From: an uncultured Holophagaceae bacterium
Lineage (GTDB): Bacteria > Acidobacteriota > Holophagae > Holophagales > Holophagaceae
Direction: 5' to 3'
Assembly: GCA_903884655.1 (NCBI GenBank)
Contig: CAISFO010000052.1
Location: forward strand, 80,726-144,725
Length of the DNA stretch: 64,000 bases
This document shows, piece after piece, positions 8,734 to 17,392 of the stretch. The position numbers and the translations under genes are program-made. The stretch's first letter is position 1. Each line of letters begins with the position of its first letter. Under the pieces are notes generated by a model, which searched no databases, had not been told where the DNA came from, and saw only the letters and a list, made by a program, of their open reading frames with translations.

Positions 8734-9801
8734 TCACTGCCCCGTGGGCCGGGCATTCAGAATCAGCATCGCGTCGCCGTAGCTGAAGAACCGGTAGCCC
8801 TCCCGCACCGCCTCCGCGTAGGCCGCCTGGGCGAGGTCCAGACCCAGCAGGGCCGACACCAGCACAAAGAGCGTGCTTTCGGGCAGGTGGAAGTTGGTGA
8901 GCAGGTGGTCGGCGGTGCGCAGCCGGTAGCCCGGCGTAATGAAGAGACGGGTGACGCCTTTCCGGGCCAGGTGGTGGCCGTCCCAAGAACCTTCGAGGGT
9001 GCGCAGGGAGGTCGTGCCAATGCACAGGACGGGCCGGCTTCGATCCTCCAGAACGGGCTCCAGCAGGGCCGCGGTGGCTTCGGGGATCTCGAAGCGCTCC
9101 TCGTGCATGGCGTGGTCCTCGAGGCGCTCGGCGGTCATGGGCCGGAAGGTGCCCAGGCCCACGTGGAGTCGCACTGGGTGCCAGCCGCAGTCCCGGGCCT
9201 CAAGCTGGGCGATGAGCTCCGGAGTGAAGTGGAGGCCCGCCGTGGGCGCCGCCACCGCCTCCCCTTCCCGGGCGGCGAACACGGTCTGGTAGCGTGCCTC
9301 GTCCTCGTCTCCCGCCAGGTGCTCGATGTAGGGCGGCAGGGGCAGGCGGCCGATGCGGTCGATCTCATCCCAGTCCAGGCCGTGGTCCGAGTGAACCCGC
9401 ACGGCCCGCAGGCCCTCGGGGAGGGATTCAAGCACTTCCAGACCCGCCAGCTCCGCGGCGGATAAGGGATCAATCACCACCGCCAAGGCGCCAGGCTTGA
9501 GCCGGGCGCCGGGCCGCACCAGGGCTTCGAAGATCCCCGCGCCCAGGCTCCGCAACAGCAGGGCCTCGCCCGCGCCACCGCCACGCCGCCGCAGGAAGAG
9601 CCGCGCGTGGCGAACTCGCACATCGTTGGGTATGCAGAGGCTGCCAGCCGGCACCAGCTTTGGCAGGTCGCGGATGGTCCGGTGGGACCAGCTTCCGGTG
9701 CCGGCGTCCACCACCAGCAGCCGCGCGCCGTCGCGATCCGGCGCCGGGTGCTGGGCGATGAGCCCAGGGGGCAGGTCGAAGTGGAAGGAAGTGCGGAGCA
9801 T
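8734..9801 (-). CDS. queA: tRNA preQ1(34) S-adenosylmethionine ribosyltransferase-isomerase QueA
   Basis: 355 aa, full length. Transfers the ribosyl part of SAM to preQ1 in tRNA position 34, the penultimate queuosine step. Family marks: FDLPPGLIAQHPAPDRDGAR at the N-terminus, DVRVRHARLF, PPYI, YQTVFA, PTAGLHFT, HVGLGTF, and the C-terminal LLTNFHLPESTLFVLVSAL with FFSYGDAMLI. No other queuosine gene is nearby. It lies 7 bp downstream of the ABC transporter on the same strand, so it is probably co-transcribed. Confidence 0.95.
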   Translation of the reverse strand: MLRTSFHFDLPPGLIAQHPAPDRDGARLLVVDAGTGSWSHRTIRDLPKLVPAGSLCIPNDVRVRHARLFLRRRGGGAGEALLLRSLGAGIFEALVRPGARLKPGALAVVIDPLSAAELAGLEVLESLPEGLRAVRVHSDHGLDWDEIDRIGRLPLPPYIEHLAGDEDEARYQTVFAAREGEAVAAPTAGLHFTPELIAQLEARDCGWHPVRLHVGLGTFRPMTAERLEDHAMHEERFEIPEATAALLEPVLEDRSRPVLCIGTTSLRTLEGSWDGHHLARKGVTRLFITPGYRLRTADHLLTNFHLPESTLFVLVSALLGLDLAQAAYAEAVREGYRFFSYGDAMLILNARPTGQ

Positions 9802-9808
9802 CCGGCCG

Positions 9809-11620
9809 TCAGGCCTCGGCGAACTGCAGCCGGTGCAGCCGCGCGTACTCGCCGTGCCGGGCCAGCAGCTCGTCGTGGGTGCCCTCCTCCACGATGCTGC
9901 CCTGCTTCATGGCGCAGATGCGGGTGGCCCGCTGGATGGTGCTGAGGCGGTGGGCGATCACCAGGGTGGTGCGGTTCTGCATGAGGGTTTCCAGGGCCGC
10001 CTGCACGGCCCGTTCGCTTTCGGTGTCGAGGGCGCTGGTGGCCTCGTCCAGGATGAGGATGGGCGGATCCTGCAGCAGGGCCCGGGCGATGGCCAGGCGC
10101 TGGCGCTGGCCCCCGCTGAGGCTGGAGCCCGTCTCCGCCAGGGGCGTGTCGTAGCCCTTCGAGAGTCCCTGAATGAAGTCGTGGGCGTGGGCCTTCTTCG
10201 CGGCCTCGATGACAGACGCGCGGCTGGCCTCCAGGCCGTAGGCGATGTTGTCGTGCACGGTGTCCATGAAGAGCAGGGTCTCCTGGGTGACGATGCCGAT
10301 GCGCTGGCGCAGCTCCCGCGGATCGAAGTCCCGCAGGTCCGTGCCGTCCAGGGTGAGGCGGCCCGCGGTGGGATCAAAGAAGCGGGGCACCAGGTTCACC
10401 AGGGTGGTCTTGCCGCCGCCGCTGCCGCCCACCAGGGCCACGGTCTCGCCGGCCCGCACCTCCAGGTCGATGTCGCGCAGCACCTGGTGCTTGTCGTCGT
10501 AGGCGAAGCCCACACCCTCGAAACGCAGGAGGCTGGGTCGAGTCGGAACCGGGGAGGGGGCGGCTGGCGCGGGCAGCTCGCTGTTCCGCTCGAGCATGCT
10601 GTAGACGCGGTCCAGGCTGGCGGTGGCCACCTGGACTTCGTTGTTGAGCTTGGTGAGGCGGCGCAAGGGGTCATAGAGCTGGTAGACCGCCAGCAGGTAG
10701 GTGAAGAAGTCGGCGCCGGTGAGCCGACCCGAGCGGATCTCCGCGGAGGCGTAGGCCACCAGGCCCGCCAGCAGGCAGCCGCCCACGAGCTCCATGATGG
10801 GCGTGGAGAGGGCCGAGGCCCGGGCGCTCTTCATGCCCAGGCGGTAGAGCTCGTAGTTCTGACCCTGAAAGCGGCGGACCTCGAAGTCCTCCCGGGCGAA
10901 GCCCAGCACCACGCGAATGTTGCTGAAGACCTCCTTCAGGCGCTGGAGCAGGCGGCTGGAGGCCTCCTGGTTACGATGGTTCACGGCCCGGATGCGCTGG
11001 CTGAGCTTCCGCACGGGGATGACCACCAGGGGTCCGGCGATGAAGAGCGTGAGGGAGAGCTTCCAGTCCATCCAGAGCAGGGCCCCCACCATGGCCACCG
11101 CCAGGCAGATCTCGCGCACGGCCTCGGCCAGCTGGTTGCTGGCGATGCCCTGCACGGCGCCCACATCCGATATGCAGCGGGTGATGAGCTCGCCCACGGG
11201 GTGCTTCTGGAAGAAGGCGGGCTCCTGGCGCAGCAAGTGGGAGAAGAGGCGCTCCCGCAGCTCCTGGGTGGCGCGGATGCCGGAGCGGACCATGAGCAGG
11301 GTGCCGCTATAGGCCAGCAGGCCCTTGGTGAGGAAGAGGGTCACTAGCAGCAGGGGCACGAAGCGGGAGCTCTGCTGGAGGTTGCTCTGCTGGGGCAGGT
11401 GGGCCATCAGCCAGAGCTTCAGCTGGTCCAGGGCCGCGAAAGCACCCGTGGTCTTGGCGCCCGTGGGCGCCATGTGCAGGTTGTCCTTGAACACGAAGTT
11501 CAGGCTGCCGATGAGCAGGGACTGGCAGAGCCCGGCCGCCAGCAGCAGGAGCATGCCGCCGAGGATGGCGGGCAGGAACCGGAGCAGATGCTCCCGGTAG
11601 AAGCGGCGGATGCTGGACAT
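9809..11620 (-). CDS. ABC transporter, MsbA-type (fused permease and ATPase)
   Basis: 603 aa half-transporter acting as a homodimer in the inner membrane. Six membrane helices occupy residues ~15-310. The ATPase half has Walker A GGSGGGKTTL, signature LSGGQRQRLAIARAL, Walker B ILILDEATSALD and the switch His in VIAHRLSTI. The size and layout fit lipid A/lipid flippase MsbA, but other type IV exporters look the same, so I leave the symbol empty. ATG 11620 is preferred (GAGG four bases upstream) over a GTG 15 bases further out. The GGSGGGK Walker A has Gly in place of the more usual Ser/Cys after GxG. Confidence 0.85.
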   Translation of the reverse strand: MSSIRRFYREHLLRFLPAILGGMLLLLAAGLCQSLLIGSLNFVFKDNLHMAPTGAKTTGAFAALDQLKLWLMAHLPQQSNLQQSSRFVPLLLVTLFLTKGLLAYSGTLLMVRSGIRATQELRERLFSHLLRQEPAFFQKHPVGELITRCISDVGAVQGIASNQLAEAVREICLAVAMVGALLWMDWKLSLTLFIAGPLVVIPVRKLSQRIRAVNHRNQEASSRLLQRLKEVFSNIRVVLGFAREDFEVRRFQGQNYELYRLGMKSARASALSTPIMELVGGCLLAGLVAYASAEIRSGRLTGADFFTYLLAVYQLYDPLRRLTKLNNEVQVATASLDRVYSMLERNSELPAPAAPSPVPTRPSLLRFEGVGFAYDDKHQVLRDIDLEVRAGETVALVGGSGGGKTTLVNLVPRFFDPTAGRLTLDGTDLRDFDPRELRQRIGIVTQETLLFMDTVHDNIAYGLEASRASVIEAAKKAHAHDFIQGLSKGYDTPLAETGSSLSGGQRQRLAIARALLQDPPILILDEATSALDTESERAVQAALETLMQNRTTLVIAHRLSTIQRATRICAMKQGSIVEEGTHDELLARHGEYARLHRLQFAEA

Positions 11621-11653
11621 GAAGCCTCGACCCACCAGCTTAGCGGATCGAAC

Positions 11654-12469
11654 CTATTCCACCGTCACAGTGACAGTGCTCTTGCCGTCATCCAGGCTGA
11701 ACAGCTCGGTGCCTTTGGGCGCATTCAGGGCCTGGTCCATGAGGCGGTCCAAATCCACCCCCTTCTTCCGGGCCTGCTGCAGCTGTTCATCCGACAGGTA
11801 GCCGCCCACCGCCCGGGCGAGCCCCAGCGCCAGGCGGATGCTGAGGGCATCCGTCTTGTCCCGCTCCTTCACCCGGATCACCAGGAAGCGGCCCTGGACC
11901 GGGCCTGGAACCTGGGGTTGCGCGCCCATGGCCATCAGGGCGAGGCGGCAGGATTCGGAGGAGGCCTCCACCCGCAGGCCCGCCTGGAGCACGGGAAGCA
12001 CCTGGGGATCCCGGCGCTTGGCGAGTTGGAGGGCCGCGGCGATGCGGACGTCTTCACGCTCGTCCTTCAGAGCCTCCGCCAGGCCGGCGGTGGCGTTGGG
12101 ACTGTCCCACTGACGGATCCCCCAGCAGCGAACCCGGTTGAGCCGGGCCTCCTTGCCCAGCAGCCGCTGATCCGGGTGCTTCCCCAGGAAGTCCGTGTAG
12201 GCCTCTGCCGCATCATCCCAGCGCTGGTCCTGTTCCAGGCTCGAGGCCAGCCAGTAGCGGGCATCGGCGGAGCGGGAGGAGGATGGGAACTCGCGAAGCA
12301 GGGTTCGGTAGGCCTGGGCGGCTTCGAACCATTTCTGGGCGTAGCGGAGTTCCCGGGCCTGGCGGAACAGGGCCTCGGCCTGATTCGCCGCCGCAGGCGG
12401 GGCGCCCATGGCTCCCAGCGCTGCGGGCAGGAACAGGGCCGGGACCACCAGCCGGGCACCGATGCTCAT
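11654..12469 (-). CDS. Exported TPR/HEAT-like protein of sigma-factor operon
   Basis: 271 aa with an N-terminal signal peptide (hydrophobic to about residue 28). Residues 29-110 contain two TPR-like units (ALFRQARELRYAQKWFEAAQ; the second around RYWLASSLEQDQRWDDAAEAY) as in YbgF/BamD-type proteins. The middle contains HEAT-like helices (RIAAALQLAKRRDPQVLPV). It is the last gene of a four-gene run whose members each overlap by four bases. It may be the envelope output or sensor of the sigma factor; that is inference from position. No catalytic motif. Confidence 0.65.
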   Translation of the reverse strand: MSIGARLVVPALFLPAALGAMGAPPAAANQAEALFRQARELRYAQKWFEAAQAYRTLLREFPSSSRSADARYWLASSLEQDQRWDDAAEAYTDFLGKHPDQRLLGKEARLNRVRCWGIRQWDSPNATAGLAEALKDEREDVRIAAALQLAKRRDPQVLPVLQAGLRVEASSESCRLALMAMGAQPQVPGPVQGRFLVIRVKERDKTDALSIRLALGLARAVGGYLSDEQLQQARKKGVDLDRLMDQALNAPKGTELFSLDDGKSTVTVTVE

Positions 12470-13155
12470 GCGCCATCCCCCCGAAGGCGCCGTTCCATGC
12501 GTTCAGACTGGGATTCCAGGTTGTGGGCGGCGGCCCACTGGCGCAGTTCCTTGGCGCGTTCGGGGCTGAGGCAGCTGTCCTCGAAGGCCACTTCGGAGAG
12601 CCAGGTATGGAGGCTGGCGCGAATGATTTCGGCCTCCTTGAGGGGGGCGCCCTGGGCGGAGAGCTGATGACTGGCCTCGAGCAGGGCCAGGGCCATTTCG
12701 CGTTCCTGCCGCCGGTCTTCTTCGCCCTTCTGGCAGAGGGTCGGATTCTGCTCGAAGTCCTGGAGGAGTGTGGTGCTCTGCTGGAAGAAGGCGATCCAGG
12801 CCCGATCCTGGGTGCGCTTGTGGGCCAGCTGCTCGAGCCGGACTGTATCCTGGGCCAGGGTCCGGAGGGTCTGCAGCCGCCGGATGGCGAAGGCTGAGGG
12901 AACCAGGGCGACCAGCAGGGTGGCAGCCGCGGCCAGGGACCAGGAAGTGGTCCAGCGGGCCCGGGGCGCGGGCGACAGGTCCTTGGCCAGGGCCGAGCCA
13001 TGGGCGCCGAGCGCCAGGTGAAGCTCCAGCAGATCCGCCAATTCCGCCTGGAGGGCAGGATCCTCGGGCCAGGCCTCAGGCTGCTCGAGCAGGTCGAACA
13101 GGCGGGCTTCGTCCGGGGAACCGGGCTCGAGGCGCTGAGGGTCGGGGGTGGTCAT
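12466..13155 (-). CDS. Membrane protein, putative anti-sigma factor
   Basis: 229 aa with one membrane helix at residues ~73-90 (SLAAAATLLVALVPSAF), an N-terminal cytoplasmic part with an acidic region (LFDLLEQPEAWPEDPALQAELADLL) and a C-terminal coiled-coil-rich periplasmic part. The gene starts inside the stop of the sigma factor (ATGA) and ends inside the start of the next gene. Position and topology suggest it binds and restrains the adjacent ECF sigma factor. I see no zinc-binding HxxxCxxC motif, so it is not a ZAS-type anti-sigma factor. Confidence 0.55.
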   Translation of the reverse strand: MTTPDPQRLEPGSPDEARLFDLLEQPEAWPEDPALQAELADLLELHLALGAHGSALAKDLSPAPRARWTTSWSLAAAATLLVALVPSAFAIRRLQTLRTLAQDTVRLEQLAHKRTQDRAWIAFFQQSTTLLQDFEQNPTLCQKGEEDRRQEREMALALLEASHQLSAQGAPLKEAEIIRASLHTWLSEVAFEDSCLSPERAKELRQWAAAHNLESQSERMERRLRGDGA

Positions 13156-13742
13156 GGCTGGGGTCCAAGGATCTTGCGGAGTTTCTGGAGGCTCTGGAAG
13201 AGGGTGGCTTTCACGGTTCCTTCCGCGCAGCCCAAGTCCTGGGCAATGCGTTTCACGGGATGTTCGTGGACGTAGTAGGCGAGGACCATGGCCCGCTGGC
13301 GGGGGGTCAACCCCTCCAGGGCCCCTTGCAGGGCCTGGATCCGCCGGCTTTGGTCCACGGATTCCCAGGGTGAAGGTTGATGGGGATCCGGTGCGTCAAA
13401 GGTCTCGGGAGGGGGTACCTCCCGCCCTCTTCTACGCAGGTGGTCGGTGGCTGCATTAGCCGCCAGTGTAAAAAGCCAGGCGGCCACGGGTCGGCCATCC
13501 TCGAACCGCTGGCAATGCTGGAGGCACTTGAGGAAAACCTCCTGGGTCAGTTCCTGGACGACGCCCGCCTCGCCCTGCAGGCGGCGGTGCAGGAAGGCCA
13601 GGAGGGGGCGTTCGAACCGGGCCATGAGGTGGGCCAGGGCCTCCTCCTTGCCCGCCTTCAGCTGGGTCATCCAGTGTTCAGGGGGCAGTTCCTCGGGCGA
13701 GGAGAATCCCCGGTCCACCGAGAGGGGGAAGGCGGAACTCAT
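13152..13742 (-). CDS. ECF-type RNA polymerase sigma factor
   Basis: 196 aa. Region 2 spans residues ~24-100 (LTQEVFLKCLQHCQRF and AWLFTLAANAATDHLRRR, which contacts the -10 element). Region 4 spans ~135-190 (LTPRQRAMVLAYYVHEHPVK, then a helix-turn-helix with IAQDLGCAEGTVKATLFQSL). An acidic proline linker separates them. It should direct polymerase to a small regulon and is probably controlled by the membrane protein encoded next. GGAGG lies ten bases before the ATG, which overlaps the upstream stop. Confidence 0.92.
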   Translation of the reverse strand: MSSAFPLSVDRGFSSPEELPPEHWMTQLKAGKEEALAHLMARFERPLLAFLHRRLQGEAGVVQELTQEVFLKCLQHCQRFEDGRPVAAWLFTLAANAATDHLRRRGREVPPPETFDAPDPHQPSPWESVDQSRRIQALQGALEGLTPRQRAMVLAYYVHEHPVKRIAQDLGCAEGTVKATLFQSLQKLRKILGPQP

Positions 13743-14749
13743 GCCTTGCGGCCTCCGCCCGGCCGGTCGAAGGAGAATCCAGGCTGGCCAAGCTTCTCCA
13801 TGACCAGCTTGAGCTGGTCAGAGGTCAGGGCGCAGCGCAGGCCCACGCGGCGCTTCTCCTGCAGCAGCTCTGGCGCCGAGCCTGGAGCAGCCTGCACGGC
13901 ATTGGCCGCGGCCACCAGTCGCTGCAGCCAGGGTGAAACCTGGTTGATGCCCTGGGGGGTGCCCGCCAGGGCCAGTTCGAAGCGGAGGGGCTGCCCGGGT
14001 TCTGCGGCGGGGGTGATGCTCCAGAACAGCGCACTGATGCCCTGGGGCAGATCCTTGACGAGGCTGCCATCCAGGTGCTTCCGCAGCCCTCCCAGCAACG
14101 GTTCCGGCCGGAGGAAACCCTGGAAGGGGGCCCGGGGATTGATCCATTCGGCGGCCAGGGCGGCGTCGGGCTGGGCTCCAAGCCCATCCTTGGAGGCCAG
14201 GCGGTTGAGGGCCTCCAGCGAGCCGATCCAGATCTGGCCCTTCTCGTCGCTGGCGGCCCGGATGTGGGCCTTGGTGCCGTTGGTTTCGAAATCCAGGATC
14301 ACATAGAGGGGCCAGTCCCGGCCCCGGATCCTGAGGCTGCCCTCCTGGGGGAAGGATTCCGCCAGGGCCGTGATGAGGGCGGCGGGATCCTTGAACTGGT
14401 TGAGCTGGATGAGGGCGTGTTCCAGGCCCTTCTGCAGGGTGTCTTCCTCCTTGGCCGGGACGCCGATGAGGTGGAAGGTCACCCGGCCGCTTTCCGTGCG
14501 GGGATTGATGTGGGCCTTCTGGAGGAACAGATCGAGGGCCCGCTCCACCATGGGATCGCGGGAAATGAAGGCCTGGACTTCCTTGTGGGTCAGCATCCAG
14601 CCCGCCTCCCCGGAGAAGGCGGCGAGGCTATCGCCCGGGGCAACCTCCACCCACCCGGGGACGGAGGCTTTGGGGTGGCAGGATGTAGCGAAGGGCAGGC
14701 AGACCAGGGCCACCGCGGCGGTGATTGGAATGGCTGCGGGGCATCGCAT
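13739..14749 (-). CDS. Lipoprotein, first gene of sigma-factor operon
   Basis: 336 aa from ATG 14749; the frame runs further out to 14959, but only this start gives a signal peptide with lipobox FATSC. The body looks like a DUF3352-type helical/beta protein (GDSLAAFSGEAGWMLTHKEV, then VERALDLFLQKAHINP). No enzymatic motif is recognised. Its stop overlaps the sigma-factor start, so an envelope lipoprotein, sigma factor, putative anti-sigma factor and TPR protein are made from one mRNA. That arrangement suggests envelope sensing, by inference. Confidence 0.6.
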   Translation of the reverse strand: MRCPAAIPITAAVALVCLPFATSCHPKASVPGWVEVAPGDSLAAFSGEAGWMLTHKEVQAFISRDPMVERALDLFLQKAHINPRTESGRVTFHLIGVPAKEEDTLQKGLEHALIQLNQFKDPAALITALAESFPQEGSLRIRGRDWPLYVILDFETNGTKAHIRAASDEKGQIWIGSLEALNRLASKDGLGAQPDAALAAEWINPRAPFQGFLRPEPLLGGLRKHLDGSLVKDLPQGISALFWSITPAAEPGQPLRFELALAGTPQGINQVSPWLQRLVAAANAVQAAPGSAPELLQEKRRVGLRCALTSDQLKLVMEKLGQPGFSFDRPGGGRKA

Positions 14750-14813
14750 GTCGGCTCCTGGTCGGGCTACGGGACGGTCCAACTTGCGTTTACTAGGTCC
14801 GGGCCCATTCCCC

Positions 14814-16598
14814 TCAGCCGATGGACCGGAGGGAGGCGGGCAGGTGGGGACTTCGGAGCAGCTGCTGCTGCTCGGCCTCGGAGAGCAGGCTCCAGATCCG
14901 CATGGAGGCGTTTCGCGGCGTTTTTGGATTGAGCAGCAGCTCGGACATGATCGCCGCATGGGCCATGAGCACTGGATGACCCGCGATCTGCTCCAGCACG
15001 GACCGGGGCGTGAGTTTGTTCCGGGCCAGGCGCAGCAGGATGCCTGGGTCCAGCTGGCGATCGGCCACCATTTGCCGAAGCGTCTCCTCGTCCTGCAGCA
15101 CTTCCTGCGGCAGGTGGCGCATGAGCTCGCCCCCGGAAGCCCGGAGGGCGATGATCCGCTCGGGAATGCCCATGCCCTGGTAGAGCTTGCGCAGGCTCTC
15201 GAGGGCGCGTCGCTTGACCTCTAGGTGCAGGATGCGGGCATCCCGGAGGATCTCAATGAACGGTTTCATTCCCGAGAACCGGTCCAGCAGGCGAAGGGCG
15301 GAGGGTTCCGACAGGAGGTGATGGTGCACCAGGGCCTCGACCACCCGGAGGTCTTCGGCCCAGGAGCTGTGGGTGGCGAGGACCTCCACCCGGGTGGCGT
15401 CCAGGGCGGATATCGTGGAGACCAGCAGCCTCGGGCTCAGGGCCGGGTTCTCCAGGGCCAGCTTGAACACCTGGAGGTCGGGGTCCTTCAGCACCTGGAC
15501 GAGCTGCTCTTCCTGGGTGGCCTGAGTGGCCAGGAAGACGCGTTCTTCCATCGTGGCCCAGCGGCCCTCTTCGCCCCGCTCCGGCAGGGTGGAAGCCAGC
15601 CCGGATCGCTGGCGTTGTAGGCGATCGTAGAAGTATTTCACGACGCGGAGTAGTTGCGGTGCCTGCCGTTTGACCCAGAACGTGATGAACTGGTACTCGC
15701 TTTCATCCAGCTGAGTGAAGAGGCTGACGATGCGGCGCAGGCTGGGGCGATCCGGCGCACCCTGTTCCAGGGCGGCCACCAGATGCCGGGAAAGCCCCAC
15801 CCTCCTGGAGAGGTGGGCCGGACAGCCGGGGGATTGTTGCAGGCTGTCCCGCACCGGTTCGCGAAAGTACCACCGCGCCTCGGCGTAGACTTCCTCGAAG
15901 AACAGCGCTTCTGCGCTTTCAGCCAGCGCGCGGCAGATCAGGTCCTCGGACACCAGGGGATTCTGCAGCGCGGTTTGGCGCAGGTCCGCGTCGGAGTCCA
16001 CCAGGAAGGTGTGCAGCTCTTCGAGCTGGGCTGTCTCGCTGGCCCGGGCCAGTCGGCCTGCCCGGTCCAGGGCGACGGCCTGGGGCCGCGCAGGCGGTGC
16101 CTCGGGGACGGCCGCGAGGCCTTCCCAGTCCGGGGAATCGCCGGGGAGGGGGGGCAGCTCCTGGGTGGTCCCGGTGGAGGAAACCGTCTTGGCCAGTTGC
16201 TTGGCAAGCAGCTTGGCCACGGGTTTGAGTCCGGCATTCAGCTGGGAATAGAGAGCCTTCACGGATTCGGAGCGCTCGGCCTTCTCGGCGGCCGGGGCCT
16301 TGTCCATCTCCCGCATCTGGTCGAAGAGCGACACCACCATCTCCAGATCCCGGCGGATGGCCTCAGGAGTGGATTCGTTCTCGGCCAGGCCTAGCAGGAT
16401 GGGCCAGTGGGCCAGCCAGTGCGGCGTGCGGGCCATGAGGGTAAGCAGGCGGGGCGAAGCCAGGGAGCGGGCCAGCCCTTCGAGCATGTGGACCTGACCC
16501 TCTGAAGGCAGTTGGGGGCGCACCAGGGCCAAGTGGCGGAAGTGGATTCGCTCCGACTCCGTGAGGGTTTCCACGAACACGGATTCCCCAGCTGTCAC
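14814..16598 (-). CDS. Large cytoplasmic HEAT-like repeat protein
   Basis: 594 aa from GTG 16598, preceded by a G-rich ribosome-binding site. No signal or membrane segment. It is built from about a dozen helical pairs with a recurring pattern of 'neighbour' residues (DPDLQVFKLALENPALSPRL, DADLRQTALQNPLVSEDL), like the LRV/HEAT-type repeats in which each unit is ~24 residues. Such proteins are usually scaffolds. A low-complexity linker (~residues 130-175) separates an N-terminal helical block. The gene begins 14 bp after the HisA-like stop and is likely co-transcribed with rnc and the kinase. Confidence 0.6.
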   Translation of the reverse strand: MTAGESVFVETLTESERIHFRHLALVRPQLPSEGQVHMLEGLARSLASPRLLTLMARTPHWLAHWPILLGLAENESTPEAIRRDLEMVVSLFDQMREMDKAPAAEKAERSESVKALYSQLNAGLKPVAKLLAKQLAKTVSSTGTTQELPPLPGDSPDWEGLAAVPEAPPARPQAVALDRAGRLARASETAQLEELHTFLVDSDADLRQTALQNPLVSEDLICRALAESAEALFFEEVYAEARWYFREPVRDSLQQSPGCPAHLSRRVGLSRHLVAALEQGAPDRPSLRRIVSLFTQLDESEYQFITFWVKRQAPQLLRVVKYFYDRLQRQRSGLASTLPERGEEGRWATMEERVFLATQATQEEQLVQVLKDPDLQVFKLALENPALSPRLLVSTISALDATRVEVLATHSSWAEDLRVVEALVHHHLLSEPSALRLLDRFSGMKPFIEILRDARILHLEVKRRALESLRKLYQGMGIPERIIALRASGGELMRHLPQEVLQDEETLRQMVADRQLDPGILLRLARNKLTPRSVLEQIAGHPVLMAHAAIMSELLLNPKTPRNASMRIWSLLSEAEQQQLLRSPHLPASLRSIG

Positions 16599-16611
16599 GG
16601 TTCCCCCCGAA

Positions 16612-17328
16612 TCAGGCGCAGGCGGCCTGAAGGAAGGCGATGAGCCTCGGATTCTGGTGGAACAGCAGCGCGTCCACAAGCGCACCCTTCAGGCCTTGAT
16701 GGGTGTGGGCCGCTTCGAGGTGGTCCGAAGTCGTGAGGCTGCCACCCATGACCAGGGGCAGACCCGTCGCGGTGGCGAGATCCTGGGCGGTCTGGAAATC
16801 CGGAGCGTTGGTGGCGTGTTCGGGAATGTCGACGAAGAGCAGGCGCCGGAAGCCATAGGACTTGGCGCGCAGGGCCAGATCGAGGGCGCTCAGGGTCGTG
16901 CTGTCGGCCCACCCCGACCGATGGACCATGCCGCCGCGGGCGTCGATGGCAGCGATCAGGGAAGACTGGAAACGGGCCATGAGCTGTTCGGAAGCCATGG
17001 GGGACTTGTGCAGGATCGTTCCCGCCACCAGCCAGGCGGCGCCCTGGTCGATGAAGAACTGCGCCTGGTCCGAGCTTCGGATGCCTCCCGCGACCTGAAC
17101 GCAAACCTTCCGCTCCCTTCCCTGGCAGAGGTGGAGAATCTGCCCGATCAAGTCCCGGTTGTTGCCCCGGCCCATGGCAGCATCCACGTCCACCAGGGCC
17201 AGGCGAGTGGCGCCCTCGTCGATCAGGCGGCAGGCAAGCTCCAGAGGTGTTGAAGTAACGGCATTCGCCGGCCCCGCGGTGGAGACCACACGGCCGTGCT
17301 GGAGGTTCAAGGTCGGGTAGATCTTCAA
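16612..17328 (-). CDS. HisA-like (beta/alpha)8 barrel with altered catalytic residues
   Basis: 238 aa from TTG 17328; GTG 17388, with AGGA upstream, is an alternative adding 20 residues. It aligns over its length with ProFAR isomerase HisA: IYPTLNLQHGRVV, LALVDVDAAMGRG, QVAGGIRSSDQAQ, AAIDARGGMVHRSGW, and GGSLTTSDHL. In HisA the general acid/base pair is Asp8 and Asp127, helped by Thr164. Here the first Asp is Asn (TLNL), the second is kept (AIDARGG), and the Thr is Val (LFVDIPEHAT). No his gene is nearby. It may have lost isomerase activity or serve another substrate. Confidence 0.72.
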   Translation of the reverse strand: MKIYPTLNLQHGRVVSTAGPANAVTSTPLELACRLIDEGATRLALVDVDAAMGRGNNRDLIGQILHLCQGRERKVCVQVAGGIRSSDQAQFFIDQGAAWLVAGTILHKSPMASEQLMARFQSSLIAAIDARGGMVHRSGWADSTTLSALDLALRAKSYGFRRLLFVDIPEHATNAPDFQTAQDLATATGLPLVMGGSLTTSDHLEAAHTHQGLKGALVDALLFHQNPRLIAFLQAACA

Positions 17329-17392
17329 GCGCTCACCCCGGGGAAAGAGGCAGTAGCGAGTGTAGCGCAAGGGTGCGGAGTTGGACACGTTC

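Noticed and set aside
9497..11347. 616-aa plus-strand frame across the ABC transporter
   Set aside because: Antisense shadow of a gene with intact Walker motifs.
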